A DNA stretch of 5,692 nucleotides from Candidatus Woesearchaeota archaeon (GTDB lineage Archaea > Nanobdellota > Nanobdellia > Woesearchaeales > GW2011-AR9), in assembly GCA_016188105.1 (NCBI GenBank), contig JACPIL010000036.1, positions 1 through 5,692 of the forward strand. The letters run 5' to 3'. Numbering within the stretch: position 1 is the first letter of the stretch; every line of letters starts with the position of its first letter. Below are positions 1-5,692 of the stretch, one piece after another. The notes beneath the pieces were generated by a model. It made no database searches, had not been told where the DNA came from, and worked only from the letters and a program-made list of their open reading frames with translations. Both the position numbers and the translations under genes were made by a program.

Positions 1-27
1 CACATAATCGGCTCCCGCATCATATAA
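1..27 (-). pseudogene. In-frame continuation of the antiporter RCK domain beyond the TAA stop
   Basis: Directly after the TAA at 28-30, in the same frame, the minus strand reads LYDAGADYV up to the window edge. In RCK domains of Kef-type antiporters the stretch after the last strand (here TIGTAKSL) normally runs on as a helix plus a motif of the form LY-x-AGADYV, so this is seen to be the missing downstream part. No frameshift is needed; one base change such as AAA or GAA to TAA would explain the break. How far the coding sequence runs on cannot be seen. Confidence 0.75.
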
Positions 28-1554
28 TTACAACGAGCTTTTGAGACTTTTAGCGGTACCGATGGTCAAGGCTTTTGGGCTTTTCTCTTTTACTGTCTTG
101 ATGATGGTCTTGCTTTCATCAGCATTGATTACGCTGGAGACCACTATCTCTGCTTCATGTAGATCAAGGTGATCTAAAAAATAAGGATTAGAAACAGAAC
201 CGTAAAGGTAAGAGATTCCCTCCTGTTTCAAAAGATGGATATTGGCACGGTCATTTTCTATCACCAAGGCTTTCTTTCCTAATCCTTCCAGCTTAGAAAA
301 AAATTCCTTTCCTAGATCATAATAGCCAAAAAAGATGATCTGGTACCCCACCATATTTGGAACATCAGCGGTTTGTTCTTTACTGGAGAAAAATGAATCT
401 ATCTTTTGCAGATACTTTTCACAGTATTTGAAGAGCTTATTGTCATATTTTATGAAATAGGATGAGATCAGCAAGGTCAGAACTACCAGGATGATAGCGA
501 TAGCACCTATCTCTGCGCCGACCAGGCCGTTCAATATTCCCGCAGAAATGATGATGATCCCGAACTCACTAAACTGGGAGAGATTCACAGCTACCATAAA
601 AGCGGTCTTGAGGTCATAGCCGCGCTGTTTAAGAGTCAAATAAATTACTGCGGGCTTAATCACAAAACAGAGTGCGAAGAAAAGGATGATGAGCGAGATA
701 ATCTGTACATCAAAGTTAGTGGTAATCTGGAATCCTAATCCTACAAAAAAAAGCAAGTTGAAAAATATAATTAATGGTTTTAACCTGCTGAGGACATCGT
801 TCTTGTATTCTGTGTTGGCTAAAGTGACACCAGCAATAAATGCGCCGATGGTAGTCGAATATCCTAGCAGCGGAGATATTCCCACAAATAAGAAGCAGAC
901 TCCCAGACTAACTACAAAAAGCAACTCGGGATAGCGATGAGCCATCTTGAGCAGATGATTAAGCAGGTATTTCACGAAAACAAAAGCGATCAGCAGCAGC
1001 AGCAAACCTTTCAAAGGTACGAAGAGGATGCCTAAAGGATTGGTCTCCTGAAGTAGATTAAGGACAGTCAGGATGAGGATAGCAAAAACGTCCTGGACAA
1101 TAAGAATACCCAAAGTTATTTTCCCATGCAGAGTAGATGTTTCTTTTTTGTCTTCCAGCCATTTCGCGACCAGCAAGGTGCTGCTGAACATAAAAATGAT
1201 GGCCAAGTAGATACTCTGAGTGGTAGTAAATCCTAAAAGAGAAGCAAGCACAAAAGCAACCGTGAAGAAAATAACTGATTGAATAGTAGTAGAGATGAAA
1301 ATGTCTTTCCCTAAATACTTGAGGTTGTTGAAATCAAATTCCAGACCCATCAGGAAGAGTAGGAAAGTTATCCCCAGTTCGGCCATCAAGAGGATCTGCT
1401 CTTCCGTAGAGCTACCGCCGGCGATGAAAAAGGAGAAAATGAACCCAGAAAGGATATAGCCTATGATAATAGGTTGCTTCAGCAATTTCGCCAGAAAGGA
1501 GATGACTACTATGACGAGGAAGAGAATGCCAAAATCTTGAATAAATGACTGCAC
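28..1554 (-). CDS. Kef-type (CPA2) cation:proton antiporter with C-terminal RCK/TrkA-N domain, cut by an in-frame stop
   Basis: Integral membrane antiporter expected to exchange K+ or Na+ for H+. Residues 1 to about 370 are a run of roughly 12 hydrophobic segments. They include a Kef-like stretch FSSTLLVAKWLED (123-135) and VQDVFAI (153-159), where the QD pair is the usual CPA2 ion-binding site. Residues 400-508 resemble a cytosolic RCK (TrkA-N) Rossmann domain: a GYYDLG loop at 410-415, acidic E433 after strand 2, and YGSVSNPYFL (451-460) in place of the common GDA motif, so nucleotide binding may differ from the classical form. The start is GTG at 1554, supported by an AGGTG Shine-Dalgarno seven bases upstream and a TATA box behind it. 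The frame ends at TAA (28-30) inside the RCK domain, yet the following nine codons read as a typical RCK continuation. The true gene is therefore longer and interrupted. The family call is firm; the transported ion is not determinable. Confidence 0.9.
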   Translation of the reverse strand: MQSFIQDFGILFLVIVVISFLAKLLKQPIIIGYILSGFIFSFFIAGGSSTEEQILLMAELGITFLLFLMGLEFDFNNLKYLGKDIFISTTIQSVIFFTVAFVLASLLGFTTTQSIYLAIIFMFSSTLLVAKWLEDKKETSTLHGKITLGILIVQDVFAILILTVLNLLQETNPLGILFVPLKGLLLLLIAFVFVKYLLNHLLKMAHRYPELLFVVSLGVCFLFVGISPLLGYSTTIGAFIAGVTLANTEYKNDVLSRLKPLIIFFNLLFFVGLGFQITTNFDVQIISLIILFFALCFVIKPAVIYLTLKQRGYDLKTAFMVAVNLSQFSEFGIIIISAGILNGLVGAEIGAIAIILVVLTLLISSYFIKYDNKLFKYCEKYLQKIDSFFSSKEQTADVPNMVGYQIIFFGYYDLGKEFFSKLEGLGKKALVIENDRANIHLLKQEGISYLYGSVSNPYFLDHLDLHEAEIVVSSVINADESKTIIKTVKEKSPKALTIGTAKSLKSSL

Positions 1555-1561
1555 GGGGACG

Positions 1562-1566
1562 CACCT
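1562..1566 (-). promoter_or_regulatory. Shine-Dalgarno AGGTG for the antiporter gene
   Basis: On the minus strand AGGTG lies seven bases before the GTG at 1554-1552. It matches the archaeal anti-Shine-Dalgarno and decides in favour of this GTG as the start. Confidence 0.65.
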
Positions 1567-1590
1567 TTTTTAAGAATGCAGGTTCAAGAG

Positions 1591-1602
1591 GTTATATAAA
1601 TA
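1591..1602 (-). promoter_or_regulatory. TATA box of the antiporter promoter
   Basis: The minus strand reads TATTTATATAAC. Its centre is about 26 bases upstream of position 1570, so the transcript would have a leader of about 16 bases that contains the AGGTG ribosome site. It lies in the 80-base gap after the small acidic gene, so the antiporter can be transcribed on its own and not only by read-through from lysS. No B-recognition element was firmly identified. Confidence 0.65.
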
Positions 1603-1634
1603 TCTTTCTTGGAGAGGATAGATAACGATAGGGC

Positions 1635-1937
1635 TTAGATTTCTAAATCCTCATCGCGGTCCAACTTTTCAAGTGCAGGCAAGGATTTTCTGACAATCGC
1701 AATCAATTCGTAAGTTGGACTTTCATAGAGAGAAATTATTTCTTCCTCTCTGAGATCTTCTTCAAGGCAGATTCCTGCACCGGTGGAATGCCTGCCTTCA
1801 TACCAAGGAAGAATCACACTTAACTCATACCGACCGTCAGACTGTTTTCCAGCCAGAATAAAAGAATCCCCTTGCGGCAAGCCTAATTTAATTTCTAGGG
1901 TATCCAAATTCCAATATCGCTCAACAAGGATAGGCAT
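1635..1937 (-). CDS. Hypothetical acidic protein, 100 aa, downstream of lysS
   Basis: I do not recognise this protein. It is 100 residues, starts with ATG and ends with TAA. It has no hydrophobic segment long enough for a membrane helix, only one Cys (about residue 58), and about twice as many acidic as basic residues, with acidic clusters at about 60-67 (EEDLREEE) and at the C-terminus (DRDEDLEI). The alternation of short hydrophobic and polar stretches (such as RYELSVILPW) suggests a small soluble alpha/beta or beta-rich domain. The gene starts 16 bases after the lysS stop on the same strand, with an AAAGGA motif 10 bases before ATG as a possible weak ribosome site, so it is probably co-transcribed with lysS. 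An overlapping plus-strand frame is also open here, but the lysS spacing and ribosome site favour the minus-strand reading. No function is proposed. Confidence 0.7.
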   Translation of the reverse strand: MPILVERYWNLDTLEIKLGLPQGDSFILAGKQSDGRYELSVILPWYEGRHSTGAGICLEEDLREEEIISLYESPTYELIAIVRKSLPALEKLDRDEDLEI

Positions 1938-1953
1938 GATTCACATTTCCTTT

Positions 1954-3465
1954 CTACTTCTTCGATTTCTCTTTTTCTTCAACTATCGGTTTCGTAGTTG
2001 GGAAAAGGATTACATCACGGATAGAATTAACTCCAGTAAGGATTACTGCCATTCGATCAATTCCGAAACCTAGACCGCCAGCGGGAGGCATGCCGTATTC
2101 CATAGCGTTGACGAAATCCTCATCCATGGGGTGAGCTTCTTCTGATCCTGCACGCAATTCTTTGGCTTGACATTCCAATAATTCTCTTTGCACAAACGGA
2201 TCATTCAACTCGGAATATGCATTAGAGATCTCCATTCCTAAACAAAAAGACTCAAATCGTTCTATTAATCTCGGATCATTACGATAAACTTTACATAAAG
2301 GTGTGGTTTCTTTAGGATGATCAATAATGTGGACTGGCTGAACTAATTGTTTTTCCACAAACTCTTCAAAAAGCAGTTGAACTCCTAGACCCCAAGAGAA
2401 GGTACCTTGGTACTCCAGCTTATGCTTGTCTACCACTTTTTTAATTTCTTTCTCCGACATTTTGCTAACATCAAGATCAGCATACTTCTTTACTGCTTCA
2501 ACCATAGTGAGGCGCTTCCAAGGAGCTTTAAAATCAATCTCCACTTGTTTACCATTATATTCATGTTTTACTTTAGTTGAACCATTGACAGCTATACAAG
2601 CTTTCTCATAGACTTGTTCTAAGTATCCCATCATGGTGTTATAATCAACGTAAGCTTGGTATACTTCCAGCATAGTAAATTCAGGATTGTGAGTGGTATC
2701 AACATCTTCATTCCTAAAATTTTTACATATGGTAAAGACTTTTTCAAAGCCACCAACTAAGAGCCTTTTCAAGTATAATTCTGGAGAAACAGAAAGGTAC
2801 ATTTTCATGTCCCAGGTGTTGATATGGGTAATGAAAGGTTTAGCATTTGCTCCACCGTAGATCGTCTGTAAGGTAGGAGTTTCTACTTCCACAAAACCCT
2901 TCTCTTCAAAGAAATGGCGGATTACAGAAATCATCTTACTTCTTTTCAGAAAAACTTCCTTGGTTTCAGGGTTCATCATTAAGTCAAGATATCGCTGTCG
3001 ATATTTTAACTCAATATCTTGTAAGCCATGATATTTTTCAGGTAGGATCAGCAGAGATTTACACAAGATGGTAGCTGTTTTAGCTTCAATGGTAACTTCT
3101 CCCATTTTAGTCTTAAAAATAGTTCCTTCAACACCAATAATATCTCCAAGGTCAATCTTTTTAGTAAAAACATCATATTGTTTCTCTCCCAAAGAATCCA
3201 TGGAGAGGTACATCTGAACTCTTCCGCTTTGGTCTTGAATATGAAGAAAACTGGCCTTTCCCATAATTCGCTTTAACATTACTCTTCCAGCAACAGAAAC
3301 TTTATTTTTGGTATGTTCGCCTTTCTCTAAGTGGGCGTATTTCTCATTAATTTCTTTGGCATGATGAGTTTGAGGATAGGTGTAAGGAAAAGGATTTATG
3401 CCTAAATCTTGCAATTCTTGAAGCTTTTGCACTTTACTTTCATCAAGATGAATTTTCTTAGCCAT
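1954..3465 (-). CDS. lysS: Lysyl-tRNA synthetase, class II
   Basis: Cytosolic enzyme that activates lysine with ATP and charges tRNA-Lys. Using ATG at 3465 the protein is 503 residues, the normal class II LysRS length. An N-terminal helical region is followed by an OB-fold anticodon-binding domain (about 55-137, starting VSVAGRV). The catalytic core has motif 1 (FVEVETPTLQ, about 191-200), motif 2 (FRNEDVDTTHNPEFTMLE, about 250-267) and motif 3 (GLGFGIDRM, about 464-472). LSVSPELYLKRLL and the EISNAYSELNDP stretch are also typical. An in-frame TTG twelve bases upstream (3477) could add MQLS, but the TATA box centre lies 26 bases before ATG 3465, so transcription should begin at that ATG and exclude the TTG. 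The small acidic gene follows after 16 bases. Many archaea use an unrelated class I LysRS, so this class II form may have been acquired from bacteria in this lineage's ancestry. Confidence 0.96.
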   Translation of the reverse strand: MAKKIHLDESKVQKLQELQDLGINPFPYTYPQTHHAKEINEKYAHLEKGEHTKNKVSVAGRVMLKRIMGKASFLHIQDQSGRVQMYLSMDSLGEKQYDVFTKKIDLGDIIGVEGTIFKTKMGEVTIEAKTATILCKSLLILPEKYHGLQDIELKYRQRYLDLMMNPETKEVFLKRSKMISVIRHFFEEKGFVEVETPTLQTIYGGANAKPFITHINTWDMKMYLSVSPELYLKRLLVGGFEKVFTICKNFRNEDVDTTHNPEFTMLEVYQAYVDYNTMMGYLEQVYEKACIAVNGSTKVKHEYNGKQVEIDFKAPWKRLTMVEAVKKYADLDVSKMSEKEIKKVVDKHKLEYQGTFSWGLGVQLLFEEFVEKQLVQPVHIIDHPKETTPLCKVYRNDPRLIERFESFCLGMEISNAYSELNDPFVQRELLECQAKELRAGSEEAHPMDEDFVNAMEYGMPPAGGLGFGIDRMAVILTGVNSIRDVILFPTTKPIVEEKEKSKK

Positions 3466-3486
3466 AGACAACTGCAAAAGGGATTA

Positions 3487-3496
3487 TTTATATAAA
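3487..3496 (-). promoter_or_regulatory. TATA box of the lysS promoter (leaderless)
   Basis: The minus strand reads TTTATATAAA, a near-consensus archaeal TATA box. Its centre is 26 bases from the A of ATG 3465, the distance at which archaeal RNA polymerase normally starts. No Shine-Dalgarno is seen between box and ATG. Both facts point to a leaderless mRNA starting at or next to the lysS start codon. Confidence 0.75.
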
Positions 3497-3507
3497 GATT
3501 TCTTAGA

Positions 3508-3577
3508 AAACCGGTTTGGCCAATTTAGATAACGGAAAACTTTTTTCCGAAATCACCCCAAAAAACTTTGCTTTTGG
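3508..3577. promoter_or_regulatory. Palindrome cluster between the divergent lysS and prs promoters
   Basis: Four inverted repeats lie between the two TATA boxes. AAACCGGTTT (3508-3517) is a perfect 10-base palindrome and TTGGCCAA (3516-3523) a perfect 8-base one overlapping it. CGGAAAA (3533-3539) pairs with TTTTCCG (3543-3549) across three bases. CCAAAA (3558-3563) pairs with TTTTGG (3572-3577). Neither flanking gene ends here, so these are not terminators. They could be operators for a dimeric regulator acting on one or both genes. AT-rich DNA makes short inverted repeats by chance, so function is an inference. Confidence 0.35.
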
Positions 3578-3598
3578 TTAGATTGCTAAAAGAGCAGA

Positions 3599-3608
3599 TT
3601 TTATATAC
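3599..3608 (+). promoter_or_regulatory. TATA box of the prs promoter
   Basis: TTTTATATAC with a purine-rich stretch (AAAAGAGCAGA) just upstream that could serve as the B-recognition element. The centre is about 32 bases before the GTG start at 3636, so transcription would start about 0-10 bases before it, giving a leaderless or nearly leaderless mRNA. The AGAGG immediately before GTG is too close to act as a normal Shine-Dalgarno. Confidence 0.7.
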
Positions 3609-3635
3609 CAAAACTCTTTACTTCTGAAGAAAGAG

Positions 3636-4526
3636 GTGCATAACATCATCATCACTACTTGCGGAAATTCTGTAAAGATAGCTAAGTCTTTAGCAACAAA
3701 ACTTAAAGCAAAATATTCACCCTTAACTATTTCTGCTTTTCCAGATGGTGATACATACCTTAAATATAATACCAATGTCAAAGGTAAGACTGTTGTAATT
3801 GTCCAATCCTTCCAACCGCGCCCAGAGATGTCATTGTTTGATATTGTCTTTGCCACAGAAACTGCGAAAGACTTAGGAGCAAAGAAAGTAATTTTAGTTG
3901 CTCCTTACCTAGCCTATATGCGTCAGGACAAGCGTTTTCACCCTGGAGAAGCAGTTTCTTCGCGCATCATGGCCAAATTGCTGAATAATTCCGTAGATAA
4001 AATTATTACTATCGATCCGCACTTGCATAGATATAGATCGATGAAAGAAGTCTTTACTGTTCCAGCAAAAAATCTTACTGCAAACTTTCTCATTGCAGAT
4101 TTTGTAAAAAAGAAATACAAAAATGCAGTCATTCTCGGACCAGACTGGGAATCCTATCAGTGGGCAGAAGCCATTGCCAAGCACATCGGGGTGGAATCAA
4201 CAGTCTTAGAGAAAACCCGTTATAGTTCCCGGCACGTTACATCAAAGATGGTTAAGCCTGTTGAATTGCAAGGAAAAACAGTTGTGATAGTTGATGACAT
4301 TATCTCAACCGGACATACTGTTGCCGAAGCAGCTAAAAAAGCCAAAGCAGCCGGAGCGAAAAAGATTGTCGCTATCGGCGTGCATGGATTGTTTGTGGAG
4401 AATGCGATTTCTAAATTGAAGAAAGCTGGCGTGAGCGAGGTAGTGACCACCAATTGTATTGAGCACAAGACTAACAAGATTGATGTGACAGGATTGTTGG
4501 CGGAAGCGTTGAAGAAAGAGAAGTAA
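3636..4526 (+). CDS. prs: Ribose-phosphate pyrophosphokinase (PRPP synthetase)
   Basis: Cytosolic enzyme that transfers pyrophosphate from ATP to ribose 5-phosphate, making PRPP for nucleotide, histidine and tryptophan synthesis. At 296 residues it is slightly shorter than bacterial enzymes and close to archaeal ones. Visible motifs are FPDGD (35-39), the ATP-binding PYLAYMRQDKRF (90-101), the metal-binding DPHLHR (127-132), GPDWES (168-173, an archaeal-style variant), the catalytic K193 and R195 in EKTRYSS, and the PRPP loop VDDIISTGHT (219-228), where His replaces the usual Gly. The start is GTG; the first strand (HNIIITTCGN) begins directly after it, and the TATA spacing fits a leaderless message. 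It is transcribed divergently from lysS and ends five bases before the convergent lipoprotein gene. All catalytic residues that I can place are present, so it should be active. Confidence 0.95.
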   Translation: MHNIIITTCGNSVKIAKSLATKLKAKYSPLTISAFPDGDTYLKYNTNVKGKTVVIVQSFQPRPEMSLFDIVFATETAKDLGAKKVILVAPYLAYMRQDKRFHPGEAVSSRIMAKLLNNSVDKIITIDPHLHRYRSMKEVFTVPAKNLTANFLIADFVKKKYKNAVILGPDWESYQWAEAIAKHIGVESTVLEKTRYSSRHVTSKMVKPVELQGKTVVIVDDIISTGHTVAEAAKKAKAAGAKKIVAIGVHGLFVENAISKLKKAGVSEVVTTNCIEHKTNKIDVTGLLAEALKKEK

Positions 4527-4536
4527 AATCTTTACT
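4522..4536. repeat. Short palindrome holding both convergent stop codons
   Basis: AGTAAA (4522-4527) and TTTACT (4531-4536) form a perfect 6-base inverted repeat with a 3-base loop. It contains the TAA of prs and the TAA of the convergent lipoprotein gene. The stem is AT-rich and weak, so a terminator role on both strands is only a possibility. No other terminator-like structure is seen between the two genes. Confidence 0.3.
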
Positions 4537-5335
4537 CAATCAGAACCCAATCTTCAGGATTGTTTTCTGGACTATTAGAAGGGAATGAGCAATATTCACC
4601 ACTACAAGAACAAGGTTTTGCGTCTCGCACCGATTTTGGAACAATTAATTCTTCGAACTTTACTCCCTTATTTGTATATTGCGCAACAACTTCCGAGTTC
4701 ATGTGAAGAAACGGTGATTCAACAGTGTTTGGACCAAGAAAGCCAAATTTTTTGAGAGTAATATCAAAGTTAGGAGCAGTATCCAAGTTAGCGTATCCGA
4801 TGTGCTGGCCTGCTTCAACTAGAGTGCCTTCACTGATTGGTTCTAGAAGATCAACATGGAAAAAGACAAAGACCCAATCGCCCGTAGATTCTCCTGATAA
4901 CCATATTTGTCTCCCTCTCTGTTTTCCTTCAAAGCTGGCAAAATCCTCTTCTATGCGTACAATTTTACCATCAAAGGGAGCGTAGACTTTTATTTTATCG
5001 CTAGAACCAACTACTGAATCAATTCCATTTAGATAATGCTTCATAGAGCGCTGGGTTTCCTGTTCTCTATCAGCATTAAAACCGCTGTAATCATGACCGA
5101 CACAGCTTCTAAATTTAGAAATTGCAGAAATATGGGATAGGTCAGATGGATTAGCAACAATAAACTTATCATCGTTGACTATTGCATTTTCTATTTTATC
5201 AGTTTGCTGGATCTTTGGTTCAGAATCTTGAGCGCTACCTGCGAGTAAAACATTTTCTTCATCGCCAGCTTTTTTAGTGCAGCCACTAGCTAAAATGAAG
5301 CCGATTAACAGAAAAACAAAAATCCAAGATTTCAT
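4532..5335 (-). CDS. Predicted lipoprotein with degenerate M23/lysostaphin-like domain
   Basis: Exported, membrane-anchored protein of 267 residues. Residues 1-19 form a lipoprotein signal peptide: one Lys, a hydrophobic core, then the lipobox LASGC with Cys19. Residues 20-70 look like a polar linker. Residues 75-215 recall the M23 (lysostaphin-type) barrel: SMKHYLNGID (97-106), VYAPFDGKIVRI (117-128), VFVFFHVDLL (155-164) and VEAGQHIGYAN (173-183). Where active M23 peptidases have the zinc-binding PHLHFE motif, this protein has PNFDITL (188-194), so the HxH ligands appear replaced by N189 and D191. FRSCVGHDYSGFN (75-87) and a Cys-rich tail (CSCSGEYC, 242-249) are extra features. A strong Shine-Dalgarno supports the ATG. 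A binding or structural role at the cell surface is more likely than hydrolysis; the substrate is unknown. I have a loose impression of similar archaeal proteins, not confirmed by search. Confidence 0.8.
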   Translation of the reverse strand: MKSWIFVFLLIGFILASGCTKKAGDEENVLLAGSAQDSEPKIQQTDKIENAIVNDDKFIVANPSDLSHISAISKFRSCVGHDYSGFNADREQETQRSMKHYLNGIDSVVGSSDKIKVYAPFDGKIVRIEEDFASFEGKQRGRQIWLSGESTGDWVFVFFHVDLLEPISEGTLVEAGQHIGYANLDTAPNFDITLKKFGFLGPNTVESPFLHMNSEVVAQYTNKGVKFEELIVPKSVRDAKPCSCSGEYCSFPSNSPENNPEDWVLIE

Positions 5336-5340
5336 CTTCT

Positions 5341-5348
5341 ATCACTCC
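5341..5348 (-). promoter_or_regulatory. Strong Shine-Dalgarno for the lipoprotein gene
   Basis: The minus strand reads GGAGTGAT five bases before ATG 5335, a close match to the archaeal anti-Shine-Dalgarno. It fixes the lipoprotein start and indicates a leadered mRNA or translation from an upstream transcript. The only TATA-like stretch nearby, CTTTATTAAAG (5374-5364), would place the transcript start inside this site, so an own promoter is doubtful. Confidence 0.75.
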
Positions 5349-5409
5349 TAAGAATAATTTTATCTTTAATAAAGGTTTACATCGGCTCAGTGGAAAGTCT
5401 CTGAAAAAG

Positions 5410-5692
5410 TCACAGAATGAAATACAATATAACCGGCATGTTCCGATCGCCGTTGCAGTCAGTAAAATAGTTAAACCGATAAAGCCGTCAAAGTATAACA
5501 CCAGCAAAGTTATGAAGATAATAATTCCCAGCAATAATTTTGTGTAATTTACTTTTACGATGTATTTTGCAAATAGTTTAGAGAAGTAAATTGTCAATAA
5601 GGCTGCTGCGCCCCCTGCAACTAAAGCCACCCCGATAAACAGAAGCATCTCTTGAAAGCCAACGCTACCCATCAATTCATTTACCGCAACTA
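5410..5692 (-). pseudogene. TctA/DUF112-like transporter, C-terminal part with disrupted end
   Basis: C-terminal portion of a polytopic membrane protein whose frame is open to the window edge (VAVNELMGSVG before the TTG at 5675), so the gene starts outside. Two or three hydrophobic segments are visible (for example EMLLFIGVALVAGGAAALL and LLLGIIIFITLLVLYF). The pattern, ending in a Gly-rich transmembrane segment and LLTATAIG, resembles the C-terminus of the archaeal TctA/DUF112 (tripartite tricarboxylate transporter large permease) family. After ATAIG (to about 5442) the frame turns into a Cys/Phe-rich run that overlaps the lipoprotein gene by 50 bases and ends at 5286. Another frame of the same strand instead gives NMPVILYFIL and TGA at 5412-5410, which fits the family end (P-V-I-L-Y-F). 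About 15-20 family residues seem missing between them. This suggests a frame-disrupting deletion or a sequence error. The family call is from memory of the pattern. Confidence 0.6.

Noticed and set aside
686..934. 82-residue plus-strand open frame inside the antiporter
   Set aside because: It is antisense to conserved transmembrane segments, has no ribosome site, and shows no protein-like pattern.
1783..2073. 96-residue plus-strand open frame over the start of the small gene and the end of lysS
   Set aside because: It is antisense to lysS over its C-terminal codons and has no promoter or ribosome site; best explained as a shadow.
3466..3477. TTG start of lysS adding MQLS
   Set aside because: TATA spacing puts the transcript start at ATG 3465, so the TTG would probably not be in the mRNA, and MAKK is a natural beginning.
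3533..3549. CGGAAAA/TTTTCCG hairpin read as a terminator
   Set aside because: Both flanking genes are transcribed away from it, so nothing needs to end here; kept only as a possible operator.
3909..4477. Several minus-strand open frames inside prs
   Set aside because: They are antisense to catalytic motifs of PRPP synthetase and lack starts with ribosome sites or TATA boxes.
5286..5409. Extension of the TctA-like frame into a Cys/Phe-rich tail ending at 5286
   Set aside because: It overlaps the well-supported lipoprotein start by 50 bases, covers its Shine-Dalgarno, and does not look like a transporter end, while another frame supplies a family-like end at 5410.
1..5692. CRISPR array, tRNA or rRNA gene, insertion sequence, defence or toxin-antitoxin system
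   Set aside because: No regularly spaced repeats, cloverleaf-like segment, transposase motif or terminal repeats were seen; the window is almost filled by the genes listed.

Overview
The window looks like a piece of an archaeal chromosome, probably a small-genome (DPANN-type, for example Woesearchaeota-like) lineage. The sequence signs are AT-rich DNA, TATA boxes of the TTTATATA type about 26 bases upstream of start codons, two genes that look leaderless, short archaeal Shine-Dalgarno motifs (AGGTG, GGAGTGAT) on others, and an archaeal-style PRPP synthetase. The lineage is an inference; no rRNA or phylogenetic marker was compared.

Layout. Positions 1-1554 (minus) hold a Kef/CPA2-type cation:proton antiporter. 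It is stopped by an in-frame TAA at 28-30, although the family-like sequence continues in the same frame to the window edge. Positions 1635-1937 (minus) hold an unrecognised acidic 100-residue protein, 16 bases after the lysS stop. Positions 1954-3465 (minus) hold a class II lysyl-tRNA synthetase. Positions 3466-3635 form a divergent promoter region with two strong TATA boxes and a cluster of palindromes. Positions 3636-4526 (plus) hold ribose-phosphate pyrophosphokinase. It converges, with a 5-base gap, on a lipoprotein at 4532-5335 (minus) that carries an M23/lysostaphin-like domain lacking the usual HxH zinc motif. Positions 5410-5692 (minus) hold the C-terminal part of a TctA/DUF112-like membrane transporter whose last residues lie in a different frame from the rest.

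How the genes fit together. lysS and prs are core genes of translation and nucleotide/amino-acid biosynthesis, sharing a divergent control region. The small gene behind lysS is probably co-transcribed with it. The flanking genes act at the cell envelope: ion antiport, a surface lipoprotein and a carboxylate-type transporter. There is no sign of a mobile element, CRISPR array, RNA gene or defence system. No exciting new system is evident. The most notable signals are the two broken membrane-protein C-termini at the two ends of the window, the degenerate M23-like lipoprotein, and the palindrome-rich lysS/prs intergenic region.
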